A DNA stretch of 64,000 nucleotides from Salipiger bermudensis (GTDB lineage: Bacteria; Pseudomonadota; Alphaproteobacteria; Rhodobacterales; Rhodobacteraceae), in the NCBI RefSeq assembly GCF_020171625.1, contig NZ_JAIUZY010000008.1, forward strand, positions 150,837 through 214,836, read 5' to 3'. Positions 28,492 through 38,752 of this stretch are shown in pieces. The position numbers and the translations under genes were made by a program. The number at the start of each line of letters is the position of its first letter. Within the stretch, counting starts at the first letter, position 1. Under the pieces are notes generated by a model that was not told the origin of the DNA, made no database searches, and saw only the letters and a list, made by a program, of their open reading frames with translations.

Positions 28492-29456
28492 TGGATTTCG
28501 CAACCCTGCTGCAGGTGCTCGATTCCACCGTGCGCCTTGCCACGCCGCTGCTTTTCGCCTGCCTCGCCGGGCTGTTCTCCGAGCGCTCGGGCGTCGTGGA
28601 TATCGGCCTCGAGGGCAAGATGCTCGCCGCCGCCTTCGCCTCCGCCGCCATCGCGGCGGTGACCGGCTCGGTCTGGCTCGGCCTGCTGGCCGGGATCGTC
28701 TCGGCCACGCTGATGAGCGCCATTCACGGGCTCGCCTCGATCACCTTCCGTGGCAACCAGCTGATCTCCGGGGTGGCGATCAACTTCCTTGCCTCGGGCC
28801 TGACGGTGCTGATCGCGCAGAGCTGGTTCGGGCAGGGCGGGCGCACGCCCTCGCTGATCGGGGCCGGGCGCTTCACCGGCATCACGCTGCCCTTCGCCGA
28901 GGCGCTCTCGGACGTGCCGGTGATCGGGCCGATCTATGCCGAGCTGATCTCGGGCCACTCGATCCTCGTCTATGTCGCCTTCCTGATGGTGCCGCTGACG
29001 TGGTTCATCCTGTATCGCACCCGCTTTGGCCTGCGCCTGCGCGCGGTGGGCGAGGCCCCCGAGGCGGTGGATACCGCCGGGGTCTCGGTGATCGGGCTGC
29101 GCTATGCCGCCATCGCCATCTGCGGCCTGCTCTGCGGTCTCGCGGGCGCCTATCTCGCCACCGGCCTGCAGGCGGGCTTCGTGCGCGAGATGACCGCCGG
29201 GCGCGGCTACATTGCGCTGGCGGCGCTGATCTTCGCCAAGTGGCGGCCGTGGTACGCGCTCTGGGCCTGCCTGCTCTTCGGCCTGCTGCAGGCGGTGGCG
29301 CTGCGCTACCAGAACATTGATCTCGGCGCCTTCGTGGTGCCGGTGCAGGTGATGGACGCGCTGCCCTATATCCTGACGGTGATTATCCTCGCGGGCTTCG
29401 TCGGCAAGGCGATCCCGCCGCGCGCCAGCGGCGAGCCCTACCTCAAGGAGCGCTGA
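28491..29456 (+). CDS. ABC transporter permease (nucleoside/BMP type), subunit 2
   Basis: 321-aa BPD_transp_2 permease: [20 protein letters not shown] near the N-terminus, [38 protein letters not shown], and [15 protein letters not shown]. Its ATG overlaps the stop of subunit 1 by one base, so the two are translationally coupled. It ends the operon; fmt follows after 65 bases. Confidence 0.92.
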   Translation: MDFATLLQVLDSTVRLATPLLFACLAGLFSERSGVVDIGLEGKMLAAAFASAAIAAVTGSVWLGLLAGIVSATLMSAIHGLASITFRGNQLISGVAINFLASGLTVLIAQSWFGQGGRTPSLIGAGRFTGITLPFAEALSDVPVIGPIYAELISGHSILVYVAFLMVPLTWFILYRTRFGLRLRAVGEAPEAVDTAGVSVIGLRYAAIAICGLLCGLAGAYLATGLQAGFVREMTAGRGYIALAALIFAKWRPWYALWACLLFGLLQAVALRYQNIDLGAFVVPVQVMDALPYILTVIILAGFVGKAIPPRASGEPYLKER

Positions 29457-29521
29457 GCACTGGCCTCCGCCCCTCCGAGCGACTATCTCGGACGGGAATG
29501 AGCGCAGCAAGGAGCAGGCCA

Positions 29522-30436
29522 ATGCGGGTGATCTTCATGGGAACGCCGGACTTCTCGGTGCCGGTGCTCGACGCGCTGGTCGAGGCCGGGCACGAGATCG
29601 CCGCGGTCTACTGCCAGCCGCCGCGCCCCGCCGGACGTGGCAAGAAGGACCGGCCGACGCCGGTCCATGCCCGCGCCGAGGCGCTGGGGCTCGAGGTGCG
29701 CCACCCGGTGAGCCTGAAGCCCGCCGAGGAGCAGGCCCGCTTCGCCGAGCTGAAGGCCGACATCGCGGTGGTGGTGGCCTACGGGCTGATCCTGCCGCAG
29801 GCCATCCTCGACGCGCCCGCGAAGGGCTGCCTCAACATCCACGCATCGCTGCTGCCGCGCTGGCGCGGGGCCGCGCCGATCCATCGCGCGATCCTGTCGG
29901 GCGATGCGCAGACCGGCATCTGCATCATGCAGATGGAGGCCGGGCTCGACACCGGCCCGGTGCTATTGCGCGAGGCGACGGAGATCGGCGCGGAGGAAAC
30001 CACCGGCGAACTGCACGACCGCCTCAGCGCCATGGGCGCGGATCTGATCGTGCAGGCGCTGTCGCAGCTGGACGGGCTCACCCCCGAGGTGCAGCCCGAA
30101 GAGGGCGTCACCTACGCGCAGAAGATCGACAAGGTTGAGGCGGCGGTGGACTGGTCGCGCCCGGCGGAGGAGATCTCGCGCCAGATCCGCGGGCTGGCCC
30201 CGTTCCCCGGCGCGTGGACCACGCTGGGCGAGCACCGCATCAAGCTCCTGGGCGCCCGCGTGTTCGACGGGCAGGGGGCGCCGGGCACCGCGCTCGACGA
30301 TGGCTTCACCATCGCCTGTGGCGCGGGGGCGGTGCAGGTGACCCGGGCGCAGCGCGCCGGCAAGGGGGCGCAGGACGCCGAGACCTTCCTGCGCGGCATG
30401 GCGATCCCGCAGGGTGTAACGCTCGGGGCAGGCTGA
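29522..30436 (+). CDS. fmt: Methionyl-tRNA formyltransferase
   Basis: Formylates initiator Met-tRNA using 10-formyl-tetrahydrofolate. 304 aa. N-terminal Rossmann domain [16 protein letters not shown], with the catalytic block [20 protein letters not shown] (Asn, His) and the following DTGPVLL, then a C-terminal OB-like domain. Start ATG 29522; AAGGAG lies about 11 bases upstream. The usual partner def (peptide deformylase) is not adjacent in this window. Confidence 0.95.
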   Translation: MRVIFMGTPDFSVPVLDALVEAGHEIAAVYCQPPRPAGRGKKDRPTPVHARAEALGLEVRHPVSLKPAEEQARFAELKADIAVVVAYGLILPQAILDAPAKGCLNIHASLLPRWRGAAPIHRAILSGDAQTGICIMQMEAGLDTGPVLLREATEIGAEETTGELHDRLSAMGADLIVQALSQLDGLTPEVQPEEGVTYAQKIDKVEAAVDWSRPAEEISRQIRGLAPFPGAWTTLGEHRIKLLGARVFDGQGAPGTALDDGFTIACGAGAVQVTRAQRAGKGAQDAETFLRGMAIPQGVTLGAG

Positions 30437-30693
30437 TAGTCTCCACGATGATCGGCGCGGTCAGGGAACACCGGGCATGGCGGCGCGGCAATGGCCCTGT
30501 GGCCGATCGGGCGCGCGGGTGTCATGGCGCCGTGGAGTGGCGCGCCGTCCGTCAAAAACCCCGCCTTCGACACCGCCCGCGCGCCGGTTCCGTGCTGCCC
30601 TGTGCGGACGCGCGAAGACCCTGCGCGCCGCGCCGCAATTGCCTGCAGGCGCCCAGAGCCTAATTCTTCTCGCAACCAAAGAGGAGAGAGCCA

Positions 30694-31680
30694 ATGGGTT
30701 TGCTGGTTGACGGCGAATGGCAGGACCGCTGGGACTACAACGACGACAGCGGCAAATTTCAGCGCAGCGAGACATCGTTTCGCAACTGGGTCACCGCCGA
30801 TGGCAGCGCCGGCCCCTCGGGCAAGGGCGGCTTCAGGGCCGAGCCGGATCGCTATCATCTCTATGTCAGCTATGCCTGCCCGTGGGCGCACCGGGCGCTG
30901 GTGTTCCGCGCGCTCAAGGGGCTCGAGGAGCTGATCCCGGTGAGCGTGGTGCACCCCGACATGCTTTCGGACGGCTGGACCTTCAAGACCGATTTCCCCG
31001 GCGCCACCGGCGACCGGCTCTATGATCTGCCGTTCCTGCGCGATATCTATACCAAGGCAGAGCCCAAGATGTCGGGGCGCGTCACGGTGCCGGTGCTCTG
31101 GGACAAGCAGCGCGAGACCATCGTGTCGAACGAGAGCGCCGAGATCATCCGCATGTTCAACGAGGCCTTCGACGGGCTGACCGGCAACAGCGACGATTAC
31201 TGGCCCGAAGAGCTGCGCGAGGCCATCGAGCCGGTCAACGCGCGGATCTACGACACCGTCAACAACGGCGTCTACAAGGCCGGCTTCGCCACCTCGCAGG
31301 AGGCCTATGACGATGCGGTCGGGCCGCTCTTCGAGAGCCTCGACTGGATCGAGGAGCGTCTGTCCAAGGGCCGCTACCTGATGGGCGACCGGATCACCGA
31401 AGCCGACTGGCGCCTGTTCACAACGCTGATCCGTTTCGACGAGGTCTATTACGTGCACTTCAAGTGCAACAAGTCGAGGATCGTCGACTATCCCAACCTC
31501 TGGGCCTACACGCGCGAACTCTACCAGTGGCCGGGCGTCGCCGACACGGTGCATTTCGATCATTTCCGGCGGCACTACTATTACAGCCACGACATGATCA
31601 ATCCCAACCGGATCATCCCGGCAGGGCCCGATCTCGACCTGATGGCCCCGCATGGGCGCGAGGCGCTCGGGGGCGCCTGA
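30694..31680 (+). CDS. Glutathionyl-hydroquinone reductase / Xi-class glutathione S-transferase
   Basis: 328-aa GST-like enzyme of the YqjG/PcpF group, which reduces glutathionyl-hydroquinones. The catalytic cysteine is Cys62 in YACPWAHR (CPWA motif). The long N-terminal extension and the YYVHFKCNK and RHYYYSHDMINPNRIIP blocks are diagnostic. ATG 30694 follows AGAGGAGAGA. It stands alone: the 257-base gap before it holds nothing I can identify except a possible TTGCCT/AATTCT promoter. Confidence 0.92.
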   Translation: MGLLVDGEWQDRWDYNDDSGKFQRSETSFRNWVTADGSAGPSGKGGFRAEPDRYHLYVSYACPWAHRALVFRALKGLEELIPVSVVHPDMLSDGWTFKTDFPGATGDRLYDLPFLRDIYTKAEPKMSGRVTVPVLWDKQRETIVSNESAEIIRMFNEAFDGLTGNSDDYWPEELREAIEPVNARIYDTVNNGVYKAGFATSQEAYDDAVGPLFESLDWIEERLSKGRYLMGDRITEADWRLFTTLIRFDEVYYVHFKCNKSRIVDYPNLWAYTRELYQWPGVADTVHFDHFRRHYYYSHDMINPNRIIPAGPDLDLMAPHGREALGGA

Positions 31681-31686
31681 GCCGTC

Positions 31687-32055
31687 TTAGCGCGGCTCGT
31701 GCTGGCCGAAATGCTCGACCATCGCGGCAAGGTCTGACGGCGGCGTCGCGCTTGGCACGAAGGCGCAGGCGTTGCTGCAGAGCTGGAAGATCGAGCCGTC
31801 GGAAAAGAACGAGGTGTTGGTGACGAAGATCACCTTCGCCTCGGGCCAGCGGTAATTGGCGAAATCGGCGACGGCGAGGGCGCTGCCCTCGGCGAGCACG
31901 AGATCAAGGACGATGATGTCGATCGGCGTGTCGTGTAGGTGCTCCGTCGCCGCCTCTTCGGTCTGCGCGACGGTGACCGTCGCACCAAGCCGCGCCAGAT
32001 GGCGCGACCACAGGCCACCCAGTTCTTCCCGACTTTCGACGATAAGCACGTTCAT
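31687..32055 (-). CDS. Stand-alone response-regulator receiver domain, atypical
   Basis: 122 aa, single receiver domain with no output domain. The phospho-acceptor is Asp51 (IIVLDLVLAEG). The N-terminal acidic pair is reduced to Glu-Ser (VLIVESRE), and the conserved beta-5 lysine is missing: the block reads CAFVPSATPP. So it is an atypical receiver, possibly poorly phosphorylated. No kinase gene is adjacent. It is divergent from the lytic transglycosylase gene and shares its upstream region. Confidence 0.82.
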   Translation of the reverse strand: MNVLIVESREELGGLWSRHLARLGATVTVAQTEEAATEHLHDTPIDIIVLDLVLAEGSALAVADFANYRWPEAKVIFVTNTSFFSDGSIFQLCSNACAFVPSATPPSDLAAMVEHFGQHEPR

Positions 32056-32110
32056 GCGCGTCTCCGATGGCTCCGGGGCCCGGCGATGAGGCCTTTGTCC
32101 TCCTCAGTTC

Positions 32111-32137
32111 TAAACAAATGTTTAACGCTATCATAAC
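32111..32137. promoter_or_regulatory. Palindrome plus CtrA-like site between receiver and transglycosylase genes
   Basis: TAAACA-AA-TGTTTA (32111-32124) is a perfect short inverted repeat. Overlapping it is TTAA-CGCTATC-ATAAC (32122-32137), one base off the CtrA consensus TTAA-N7-TTAAC. Both lie in the only AT-rich part of this divergent intergenic region. Confidence 0.35.
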
Positions 32138-32231
32138 GAATGTGAACGAAACGCAAACATCGGCAGGATGCCGCTTCTTGCACCGCGTCGCGGGGCTGCT
32201 ACTGTGCCGCCAAACGCGAAAAGAGGTTCAC

Positions 32232-33407
32232 ATGCGCGCGCTCTCCTGTCTCCTCGCCCTTGCGATCTCCGGTGCCGCCGCCGCTCAGGAGGTGCCCTGC
32301 GGTGGCGACTTCCAGACCTTCAAGGCAGGGCTGCGGGACGAGGCGGTGGCGATGGGGCACGACCCGCAGGTGGCGCGGCGCTTCCTCTCGGGTGCACGGC
32401 AGGACCCCCGCGTGCTGCGCCGCGATCGGGCGCAGGGCATCTTCCAGACGCCGTTCATCGAGTTCTCGCGCAAACTGATCAGCCAGGACCGGCTCGACCG
32501 GGGGCGGGCGCTCTCGCAGCGCTGGGACGAGGTCTTCGACCGGATCGAGCGCGACTACGGCATCTCGCGGGGCGTGCTGCTGGCGTTCTGGGCCTTCGAG
32601 ACCGATTACGGCGCCTTCCAGGGCGACTTCAACACGCTGAACGCGCTGGTCACGCTGGCGCATGACTGCCGCCGCCCCGAGATTTTCCGGCCGCAGATCT
32701 TCGCCGCGATGGAGCTTTACGCGCGCGGCGATTTCGATCCCGCCACCACCACCGGTGCCTGGGCGGGCGAGATCGGGATGGTGCAGATGCTGCCCCGCGA
32801 CATCCTCGAGAACGGCATGGACGGCGACGGCGACGGCCATGTGACGCTGAAGACCTCTGCGCCGGACGCGCTGCTCTCGGGCGCCAAGATGCTCTCGGAG
32901 TTGGGCTGGCGCCACGGCGAGCCGTGGCTGCAGGAGGTGGTCCTGCCCGCCGGGATGGACTGGTCGCTGACCGGGCTCGAGACCACGATGAGCGTCGCCG
33001 AATGGGAGCGCCTCGGCGTGCGTGCCCGCGAGGGGGCGCTGGACGACGGCCGGCTCGAAGCCTCGATCCTTCTGCCGCAGGGGCGCGGTGGGCCGAGCTT
33101 CATCGCCTACCCGAACTTCCGCGTCTATTTCGAGTGGAACCAGAGCTTCACCTACGTCATGACCGCCGCCTATTTCGCCGCCCGGCTTGAGGGGGCGTCG
33201 GTCTACGATCCGGGCAATCCCGATCCCGGCCTGTCGGGCGAGCAGATGCTGGCGCTGCAGCGCGCGCTCGACGCCAAGGGCTACGACGTCGGCGGCATCG
33301 ACGGCATTCTCGGGGCGGGCACGCGCTCGGCGGTGCGTGACCTGCAGACCCGGCTGGGGCTCCCGGCGGATGGCTGGCCCACGACCGAGCTGCTGAACAT
33401 GCTCTGA
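32232..33407 (+). CDS. Lytic murein transglycosylase (MltB-type) with peptidoglycan-binding domain
   Basis: 391-aa periplasmic enzyme that cleaves glycan strands with 1,6-anhydro formation. Signal peptide MRALSCLLALAISGAAAAQ. The catalytic domain (SLT_2) has the acidic residue in AFWAFETDYGAFQGDFNTL and the motif GEIGMVQMLPRDI. A C-terminal PG_binding_1 domain (GEQMLALQRALDAKGYDVGG and GAGTRSAVRDLQTRLGLPAD) completes it. ATG 32232 is chosen for the signal peptide; AAGAGG lies 7 bases upstream. Confidence 0.92.
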   Translation: MRALSCLLALAISGAAAAQEVPCGGDFQTFKAGLRDEAVAMGHDPQVARRFLSGARQDPRVLRRDRAQGIFQTPFIEFSRKLISQDRLDRGRALSQRWDEVFDRIERDYGISRGVLLAFWAFETDYGAFQGDFNTLNALVTLAHDCRRPEIFRPQIFAAMELYARGDFDPATTTGAWAGEIGMVQMLPRDILENGMDGDGDGHVTLKTSAPDALLSGAKMLSELGWRHGEPWLQEVVLPAGMDWSLTGLETTMSVAEWERLGVRAREGALDDGRLEASILLPQGRGGPSFIAYPNFRVYFEWNQSFTYVMTAAYFAARLEGASVYDPGNPDPGLSGEQMLALQRALDAKGYDVGGIDGILGAGTRSAVRDLQTRLGLPADGWPTTELLNML

Positions 33408-33471
33408 GCCCGGCCTGACCGGCATCTGAACAGCGCTGGAACCCGGTCCGGCGCCGTCTCGTTATATCGCC

Positions 33472-33894
33472 ATGATACGGGATTTCGCATTGCCGTTCGC
33501 CCTGCTTTCGCTGTTGCAGGTCGGTTTCTGTGCGCCGGACCAGGCGTCGACCCCATCCGAGGTGGTGGAGCTCGAGGTGTTGCCCGACGAGATGCGGGGG
33601 CGCTGGGGGCTGAGCGATGCGGACTGCTCGCGGGGCGGGGCCGATGCCGAAGGCCTGATGGTCGTCACCGCCCGCCACTTCACCGTTTACGACTCGCGCG
33701 CCACACTGCGCGAGGTGGCGCAACTCGGCCCCGAGACGGTGAAGGCTGAGTTCGCCTTCACCGGCGCCGGCGCCACGTGGTCGCAGGACGTCTCGCTCAC
33801 CCTCGCCGAAGACGGAGACACCCTGCGACGGCAGGAGACCGGGCCCGATGCCGATTCCGTGGACCTGACTTACCGGCGCTGTGACCCCGGCTGA
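33472..33894 (+). CDS. Small exported protein of unknown function
   Basis: 140 aa. Hydrophobic N-terminus MIRDFALPFALLSLLQVGFC, possibly a lipoprotein or Sec signal (Cys20), followed by a compact beta-rich domain (MRGRWGLSDADCSRGGADAEGL... GLMVVTARHFTVYDSRATLREV) with two further cysteines. The pattern recalls small conserved rhodobacterial periplasmic proteins, but no named family is recognised. Its stop codon abuts the stop of the convergent adenine deaminase gene with no gap. Confidence 0.65.
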   Translation: MIRDFALPFALLSLLQVGFCAPDQASTPSEVVELEVLPDEMRGRWGLSDADCSRGGADAEGLMVVTARHFTVYDSRATLREVAQLGPETVKAEFAFTGAGATWSQDVSLTLAEDGDTLRRQETGPDADSVDLTYRRCDPG

Positions 33895-35592
33895 TCAGCC
33901 GGGTATGATCTCGAACTTCAGCACGTCGACCATGCCGCGGTCGGTGATCTTCAGCGACGGGATCACCGGCAGCGCAAGGAAGGCGAGCTGCAGGAACGGC
34001 TCTTCCAGCGTCACGCCCAGCGTCCGTGCCGCGGCGCGCAGTTCGACCAGCCGGTCTCGCACGTCCTCGAAGGGCGCGAGGCTCATCAGCCCCGCCACCG
34101 GCAGCGCCAGCTCGGCGAGGATCTCTCCGTCCCGCGCCACCACGAAGCCGCCCTCGATCTCTGCGAGCCGGTTCGCCGCCAAGGCCATGTCGTCGTAGTC
34201 GACGCCGACGCAGGCGATATTGTGGTGATCGTGGCAGACCGTCGAGGCAATCGCGCCGTGCGTCAGGCCGAAGCCTTTCACGAAGCCGGTCGCCACGTTG
34301 CCGTTCTTTCCATGCCGCTCGGCGACCGCGATGCGCACGAGGTCGCGGCCCGCGTCGGGGCGCTTGTCGCCGTCCTCGATCGCAATCGTCTCGCGCAGGT
34401 GGTCGGTGAGGATCTGGCCCTCGCGGATGCCGATGACATCGGTCTCTTCGCGATTGCCGGTGGCGCGGAACTGCTCGGGCATAAGCTGCGGCGCCTTGAC
34501 CGAGCCGCGCCCCACCGGCGCGACCGTTCCGCGCGCCGCGAAAGCGGCGTCGTCCGCCACCACGCCGCCCGCCAGAACCAGTTGCGCGTGGCAGCCCTCG
34601 AGCGAGTCGATGGCGACGATATCGGCGCGCTTGCCCGGCGCGATCATGCCGCGATCCTTGAGCCCGAACGCCTCCGCCGCCGACAGGGTGGCCGCGCGGT
34701 AGACCGCCAGCGGCGGGGTGCCGAGCGCGATCATGGTGCGGATCATGTAATCGAGGTGGCCATGCTCGGCGATGTCCAGCGGGTTGCGGTCGTCGGTGCA
34801 CAGGCACATGTAGGGCGCGGTCCGCTCGCTCAGCAGCGGCTGCAGCGCGTGCATGTCCTTCGAGACCGAGCCCTCGCGGATCAGCACCCGCATCCCCTTG
34901 CGCAGCTTCTCGAGCGCTTCCTCGGCGCTGGTCGCCTCGTGCTCGGTGCGGATGCCGGCCGCCACGTAGGCGTTGAGATCCTTGCCCGAAAGCAGCGGGC
35001 AGTGGCCATCCACGTGGCCGCCCTCGAACAGCCGCAGCTTCTTCATCGCCTCGGGATCGCGGTGGATCACGCCCGGATAGTTCATGAACTCGGCCAGCCC
35101 GATGCCCGACGCATGCCCCATGAGCGCCGCCAGATCCTCGGCCAGAAGCTCCGCCCCGGCGGTCTCCATATGGGTCGACGGCACGCAGGAGGACAGCTGC
35201 ACGCGGATGTCCATCAACGTGTGCGCGCTTGCCTCCTGGAAGTAGCGGATGCCCGCGGCGCCGATCACGTTGGCGATCTCGTGCGGGTCGCAGATCGCGG
35301 TGGTGACCCCGCGCGGGGTCACGCAGCGGTCGAACTCGAACGGGGTGACGAGGCTGCTTTCGATATGCAGGTGGGTGTCGATGAAGCCGGGCACGAGGAT
35401 CAGCCCGCTCACGTCGATCACCTCGCGCGCCTCGTAGGACTCGAGGATGCCGACGATGGTGCCGCCGCAGATCGCCACGTCGCCCTCGAGCAGGTCGCCG
35501 GTGACGAGATCGAGGATGCGGCCTCCGCGCAGGACGCGGTCTGCCGGGGCGTCGCCACGCCCCTGGGCGATGCGGGTTTCGAGATCTGCCAT
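33895..35592 (-). CDS. ade: Adenine deaminase
   Basis: Converts adenine to hypoxanthine in purine salvage. 565 aa, amidohydrolase superfamily: metal-binding [12 protein letters not shown], then [19 protein letters not shown] and the late [13 protein letters not shown] block typical of bacterial AdeC/YfbG enzymes. Start ATG 35592 ([11 protein letters not shown]); the upstream in-frame codons have no similarity. Together with the BMP transporter this suggests use of external purines. Confidence 0.95.
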   Translation of the reverse strand: MADLETRIAQGRGDAPADRVLRGGRILDLVTGDLLEGDVAICGGTIVGILESYEAREVIDVSGLILVPGFIDTHLHIESSLVTPFEFDRCVTPRGVTTAICDPHEIANVIGAAGIRYFQEASAHTLMDIRVQLSSCVPSTHMETAGAELLAEDLAALMGHASGIGLAEFMNYPGVIHRDPEAMKKLRLFEGGHVDGHCPLLSGKDLNAYVAAGIRTEHEATSAEEALEKLRKGMRVLIREGSVSKDMHALQPLLSERTAPYMCLCTDDRNPLDIAEHGHLDYMIRTMIALGTPPLAVYRAATLSAAEAFGLKDRGMIAPGKRADIVAIDSLEGCHAQLVLAGGVVADDAAFAARGTVAPVGRGSVKAPQLMPEQFRATGNREETDVIGIREGQILTDHLRETIAIEDGDKRPDAGRDLVRIAVAERHGKNGNVATGFVKGFGLTHGAIASTVCHDHHNIACVGVDYDDMALAANRLAEIEGGFVVARDGEILAELALPVAGLMSLAPFEDVRDRLVELRAAARTLGVTLEEPFLQLAFLALPVIPSLKITDRGMVDVLKFEIIPG

Positions 35593-35690
35593 GCCGGCCT
35601 CCGTTGTTTCGCCGGATTTTGGCACAGCCGTCCCCCGAGCGACAGGCCGCGATGGCCGGGGGGGCGGTGTTCAAGGGATCTTAACGTCTC

Positions 35691-35741
35691 ATGGCGCACA
35701 TGAGGAGGAGGATCGTGTTGAAACGGGATGCCCTGGAATGA
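35691..35741 (+). promoter_or_regulatory. Mini-cistron overlapping the chemoreceptor start
   Basis: A strong ribosome site AGGAGGAGG (35703-35711) precedes GTG 35715, which opens a frame of 8 codons (VLKRDALE) ending TGA at 35739-35741. The TGA overlaps the chemoreceptor ATG (35738) as ATGA. The same frame is open from ATG 35691 (16 codons). The receptor start has no ribosome site of its own, so coupling is likely. Confidence 0.4.
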
Positions 35742-37837
35742 GCCTGCGCCTGATGTTGCTGAGCGCCATCGCGCCCCTCCTGATGCTCGTGCTGTACCTC
35801 GCGAGCAACGGCCTGACGGCCTTGTCCGCGCTGTCCCAGCGCGAAGAGCTCGTGTCTCAGGTCGCCGCGGAATCGGAAACCGTGGCGGATCTCGTGCATG
35901 AGTTGCAGAAGGAGCGCGGCTATTCCGCGGGGTTCAGCGCCTCTCTCGGGCGTACGTTCCGCACCGAGCTTGCCACCCAGCGCGAGGCGACGGATGAAGC
36001 GATCCGGGCGCATGTGGCGGATCGCGCGGTGCTGTCGGACATCGCGCCCGAGCAGGTCGCCGCGGTCGAGGCCGGCGTCGCCGACCTCGAGAGACGGCGC
36101 AAGCAGATCGATACATTGTCACTGAAGGTGCCCGATCTTGCCGCCTATTACACCGGAATCATCCAATCGCTTCTGGCGGCGTCGAACCGGGTGCGGCTTG
36201 GCGCCGGGGGCGACCCGGAGGCCACGCTGATGGAGGCGGCGGAGCTGATTGCGCTCGCCAAGGAAAGCGCGGGGCTCGAACGGGCGATGGGCGCCACCGG
36301 GCTTGGCGGGGGGCGGTTCACCGACACGGTGCACCGCCGCTTCACCGACCTCGGCGCCCAGCAGCGCGCGTTCCTGACCCGGGCCGGGGCGGTGCTCGGA
36401 CGGTCGGATTTCGTGGCCGGGCTGACCGAGGCGCCGGCGGCGCAGGCGCTCGAGCCGATGCGCCAGACCATCCTTGCGCTGCCCTATGGCGGCGCGCGGG
36501 GCGGGCTGTCCTCCCCGGCATGGTTCGCGGCCTCGACCGCCTGGATCGACGATCTGCGCGCCGCCGAGGCGGCGCTTGTCGCGGAGCTCGAGGAGGCGAC
36601 CGCCGCCGGCGCGATCGCAGCGCGGGAGGCCCTTCGGTTCGAGGTGCTGCTGACGGCGGCGGTGGTGCTGCTCAGTACCGCCTTCGCCCTGTTCCAGTCC
36701 GAGCTTGTCACGCGGCGGCTGCGCCGCCTAACGGCGGTGATGAACGACGTGATCGGCGGCGAGTTCGACATCGCGGTGCCGCATGTCAAGGCGCGCGGGG
36801 AAATCGGCGTGATGGCGCGGTCGATCTCCCGCTTCAAGGAGATCACGCAGGCGGCCATCGAACGGCGCGAGCAAGAAAAGGCGACATTGCACGACAAGCA
36901 TCGCCAGGTGGTGGAGCTGGTCACCGAGGGCCTGCACGCGCTGGCCCATGCGCGGTTGACCTTGCGCTTCGACGCGCCGCTGGCGCCGGAATACGACTCG
37001 ATCCGGACCGACTTCAACACCGCCACCGCGCGGCTGCGCGAGGTCATGCTGACCCTCGCGGGCACGGTCTCGGAACTGCGCGATCAGGCGTCGGAGATGC
37101 AGGTCTCCGCCTCCGATCTTGCCGACCGGACGACCCGGCAGGCCGAGATGATCGCGCGCACCTCCGACACGGTCTCGGGCCTCACCGCGACACTGCGCGA
37201 GACCAGCGAATCCCTGAGGGACGCGAAGGACCTTGCCGACGGCGCGCGCGAACGCGCCAACCTCTCGGGCACGGTTGTCGACCGCGCGGTGAACGCGATG
37301 GACCGGATCGCCGATTCCTCGGGGCGCATCGCGCAGATCACCGGGGTGATCGAGGATATCTCCTTCCAGACCAACCTGCTGGCTCTGAACGCCGGGGTCG
37401 AGGCCGCGCGCGCCGGCGAAAGCGGCAAGGGCTTCGCCGTCGTGGCGATGGAGGTGCAAAGCCTCGCCGGGCGCTCTGCCGACGCGGCGCTCGAGATCAA
37501 GGCGCTGATCGAAGAGAGTGCCGCCGAGGTCAAGAACGGCGTCGATCTGGTCGGAGAGACAGGTCTCGCCCTGCAGACCATCCTCGAACAGATCCGCAAG
37601 GTGGACGAGGTGCTCTCGGACGTGAGCACCGCCGCCGACGGGCAGAGCCGGGAACTCGAAGAGATCAACGATGCCATCCGCCGCCTCAACGAGCTCACTG
37701 CCCAGAACGGCACGGCGGCGGAGGGTGGGCGCGACAGCTCGCACGAGATCGCGGAGCGGGTGAAACATCTGGCCGCGCTGGTGTCCGAGTTCGAGCTGAA
37801 AGCCTCCGGCCCGGATGGCAAGCTGAGGGCCGCGTGA
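35738..37837 (+). CDS. Methyl-accepting chemotaxis protein with NIT sensor domain
   Basis: 699-aa transmembrane chemoreceptor. TM1 about residues 6-26, a periplasmic nitrate/nitrite-sensing (NIT) domain about 40-290 with the typical [15 protein letters not shown] helix, TM2 about 303-325, HAMP about 325-380, then a coiled-coil signalling domain. The kinase-control tip is [20 protein letters not shown] followed by [19 protein letters not shown]. No CheB/CheR-binding pentapeptide is obvious at the C-terminus. Start ATG 35738 lacks its own ribosome site (see mini-cistron). No che genes are in the window; the NarL-type regulator gene follows. Confidence 0.9.
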   Translation: MSLRLMLLSAIAPLLMLVLYLASNGLTALSALSQREELVSQVAAESETVADLVHELQKERGYSAGFSASLGRTFRTELATQREATDEAIRAHVADRAVLSDIAPEQVAAVEAGVADLERRRKQIDTLSLKVPDLAAYYTGIIQSLLAASNRVRLGAGGDPEATLMEAAELIALAKESAGLERAMGATGLGGGRFTDTVHRRFTDLGAQQRAFLTRAGAVLGRSDFVAGLTEAPAAQALEPMRQTILALPYGGARGGLSSPAWFAASTAWIDDLRAAEAALVAELEEATAAGAIAAREALRFEVLLTAAVVLLSTAFALFQSELVTRRLRRLTAVMNDVIGGEFDIAVPHVKARGEIGVMARSISRFKEITQAAIERREQEKATLHDKHRQVVELVTEGLHALAHARLTLRFDAPLAPEYDSIRTDFNTATARLREVMLTLAGTVSELRDQASEMQVSASDLADRTTRQAEMIARTSDTVSGLTATLRETSESLRDAKDLADGARERANLSGTVVDRAVNAMDRIADSSGRIAQITGVIEDISFQTNLLALNAGVEAARAGESGKGFAVVAMEVQSLAGRSADAALEIKALIEESAAEVKNGVDLVGETGLALQTILEQIRKVDEVLSDVSTAADGQSRELEEINDAIRRLNELTAQNGTAAEGGRDSSHEIAERVKHLAALVSEFELKASGPDGKLRAA

Positions 37838-37841
37838 GGGC

Positions 37842-37884
37842 GCTCGAGCACGGCTTTGAGAGGGTGCTCGAGCACGGCTTTGAA
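37842..37884. repeat. Tandem duplication of 24 bases after the chemoreceptor gene
   Basis: GCTCGAGCACGGCTTTGAG at 37842-37860 recurs as GCTCGAGCACGGCTTTGAA at 37866-37884, starting 5 bases after the receptor stop codon. Each copy includes the palindrome GCTCGAGC. Function unknown. Confidence 0.6.
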
Positions 37885-38109
37885 AATGTGTATCTGAGGG
37901 ACTGCTTTTCAGAACGAATCTGTTAAGTTGTGCGCGTGACCAGTGGGATCGCCGTGTAGTTACGTAGCGGAATCATCGCCTTCCTTATTTTTTCCTCCTT
38001 TCCGCACCAGCCTGATGGGACAACCATTAAGTGATTCTTGGAATTTGAAAGGGCTTTTGGGGTGAAGGTTGATTTAGCGATGCGGCCGGAGACCGGACAG
38101 GCCGCTGCC

Positions 38110-38724
38110 ATGCGTGTTCTTATCGCCGATGACCATGACCTCCTGCGCGATACGCTCGAGCTTTTTCTCGAGGGGGAGGGCAGCTTCGAGACCACCGGGG
38201 TTTCCACCTATCCCGAGGCCGAGGCGCGGGTCGCGACGGACGGCCCGTTCGACCTCGTGCTGCTTGATTACTCGATGCCCGGGATGAACGGTCTGACCGG
38301 CTTCACGCGGATGCAGGCGCTCGCCGGCGCGCGCCGCGTCGCCATCATCTCCGGCACCGCCAGCCGCGAGGTGGCGGAACAGGTGCTCGAGGCCGGGGCC
38401 GCGGGGTTCCTGCCCAAGACGCTCTCGGCCAAGTCGCTGGTCAACGCGGTGCGCTTCATGGCGATGGGCGAGCAATATGCGCCGCTCGATTTCATGCGCG
38501 CCGAGGAAGAGACCGAGGTGAACCCGCTGGCGGCGATGCTCTCACCGCGCGAGCTCGAGGTGCTCGAGGGGCTGACGCAGGGCAAGTCCAACAAGGAGAT
38601 TGCCCGAGATCTCGACGTTCGCGAGCCCACGGTCAAGCTGCATGTGAAGTCGCTCTATCGCAAGATCAACGCCTCGAACCGCACCCATGCGGCGATGATC
38701 GCCAAGGAAGCCGGGCTGTTCTGA
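38110..38724 (+). CDS. NarL/LuxR-family response regulator
   Basis: 204-aa two-domain regulator. Receiver with acidic pocket ADDHD (7-10), Asp53 (LLDYSMPGMNG) and Lys103 (FLPKTLSAKS). C-terminal LuxR-type helix-turn-helix: LSPRELEVLEGLTQGKSNKE then IARDLDVREPTVKLHVKSLY. No histidine kinase is adjacent. The start may be ATG 38110 or ATG 38080 (MRPETGQAAAMRVL); the latter has a better purine-rich upstream sequence (GGTGAAGG), the former matches the family. The 272-base gap before it is AT-richer than average and probably carries the promoter. Confidence 0.88.
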   Translation: MRVLIADDHDLLRDTLELFLEGEGSFETTGVSTYPEAEARVATDGPFDLVLLDYSMPGMNGLTGFTRMQALAGARRVAIISGTASREVAEQVLEAGAAGFLPKTLSAKSLVNAVRFMAMGEQYAPLDFMRAEEETEVNPLAAMLSPRELEVLEGLTQGKSNKEIARDLDVREPTVKLHVKSLYRKINASNRTHAAMIAKEAGLF

Positions 38725-38752
38725 CCGCCCGGCGCCGCGTGTCACCCCGAGA

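Noticed and set aside
30437..30693. A small protein gene between fmt and the GST-like gene
   Set aside because: Short open frames exist on both strands but none has a ribosome site, conserved look or membrane/secretion signal.
35447..35737. Extension of the chemoreceptor by 97 codons upstream
   Set aside because: That part is antisense to adenine deaminase and would place charged sequence before TM1.
37842..37884. Start of a CRISPR array
   Set aside because: Only two units, a 5-6 base spacer and no cas genes; a tandem duplication explains it.
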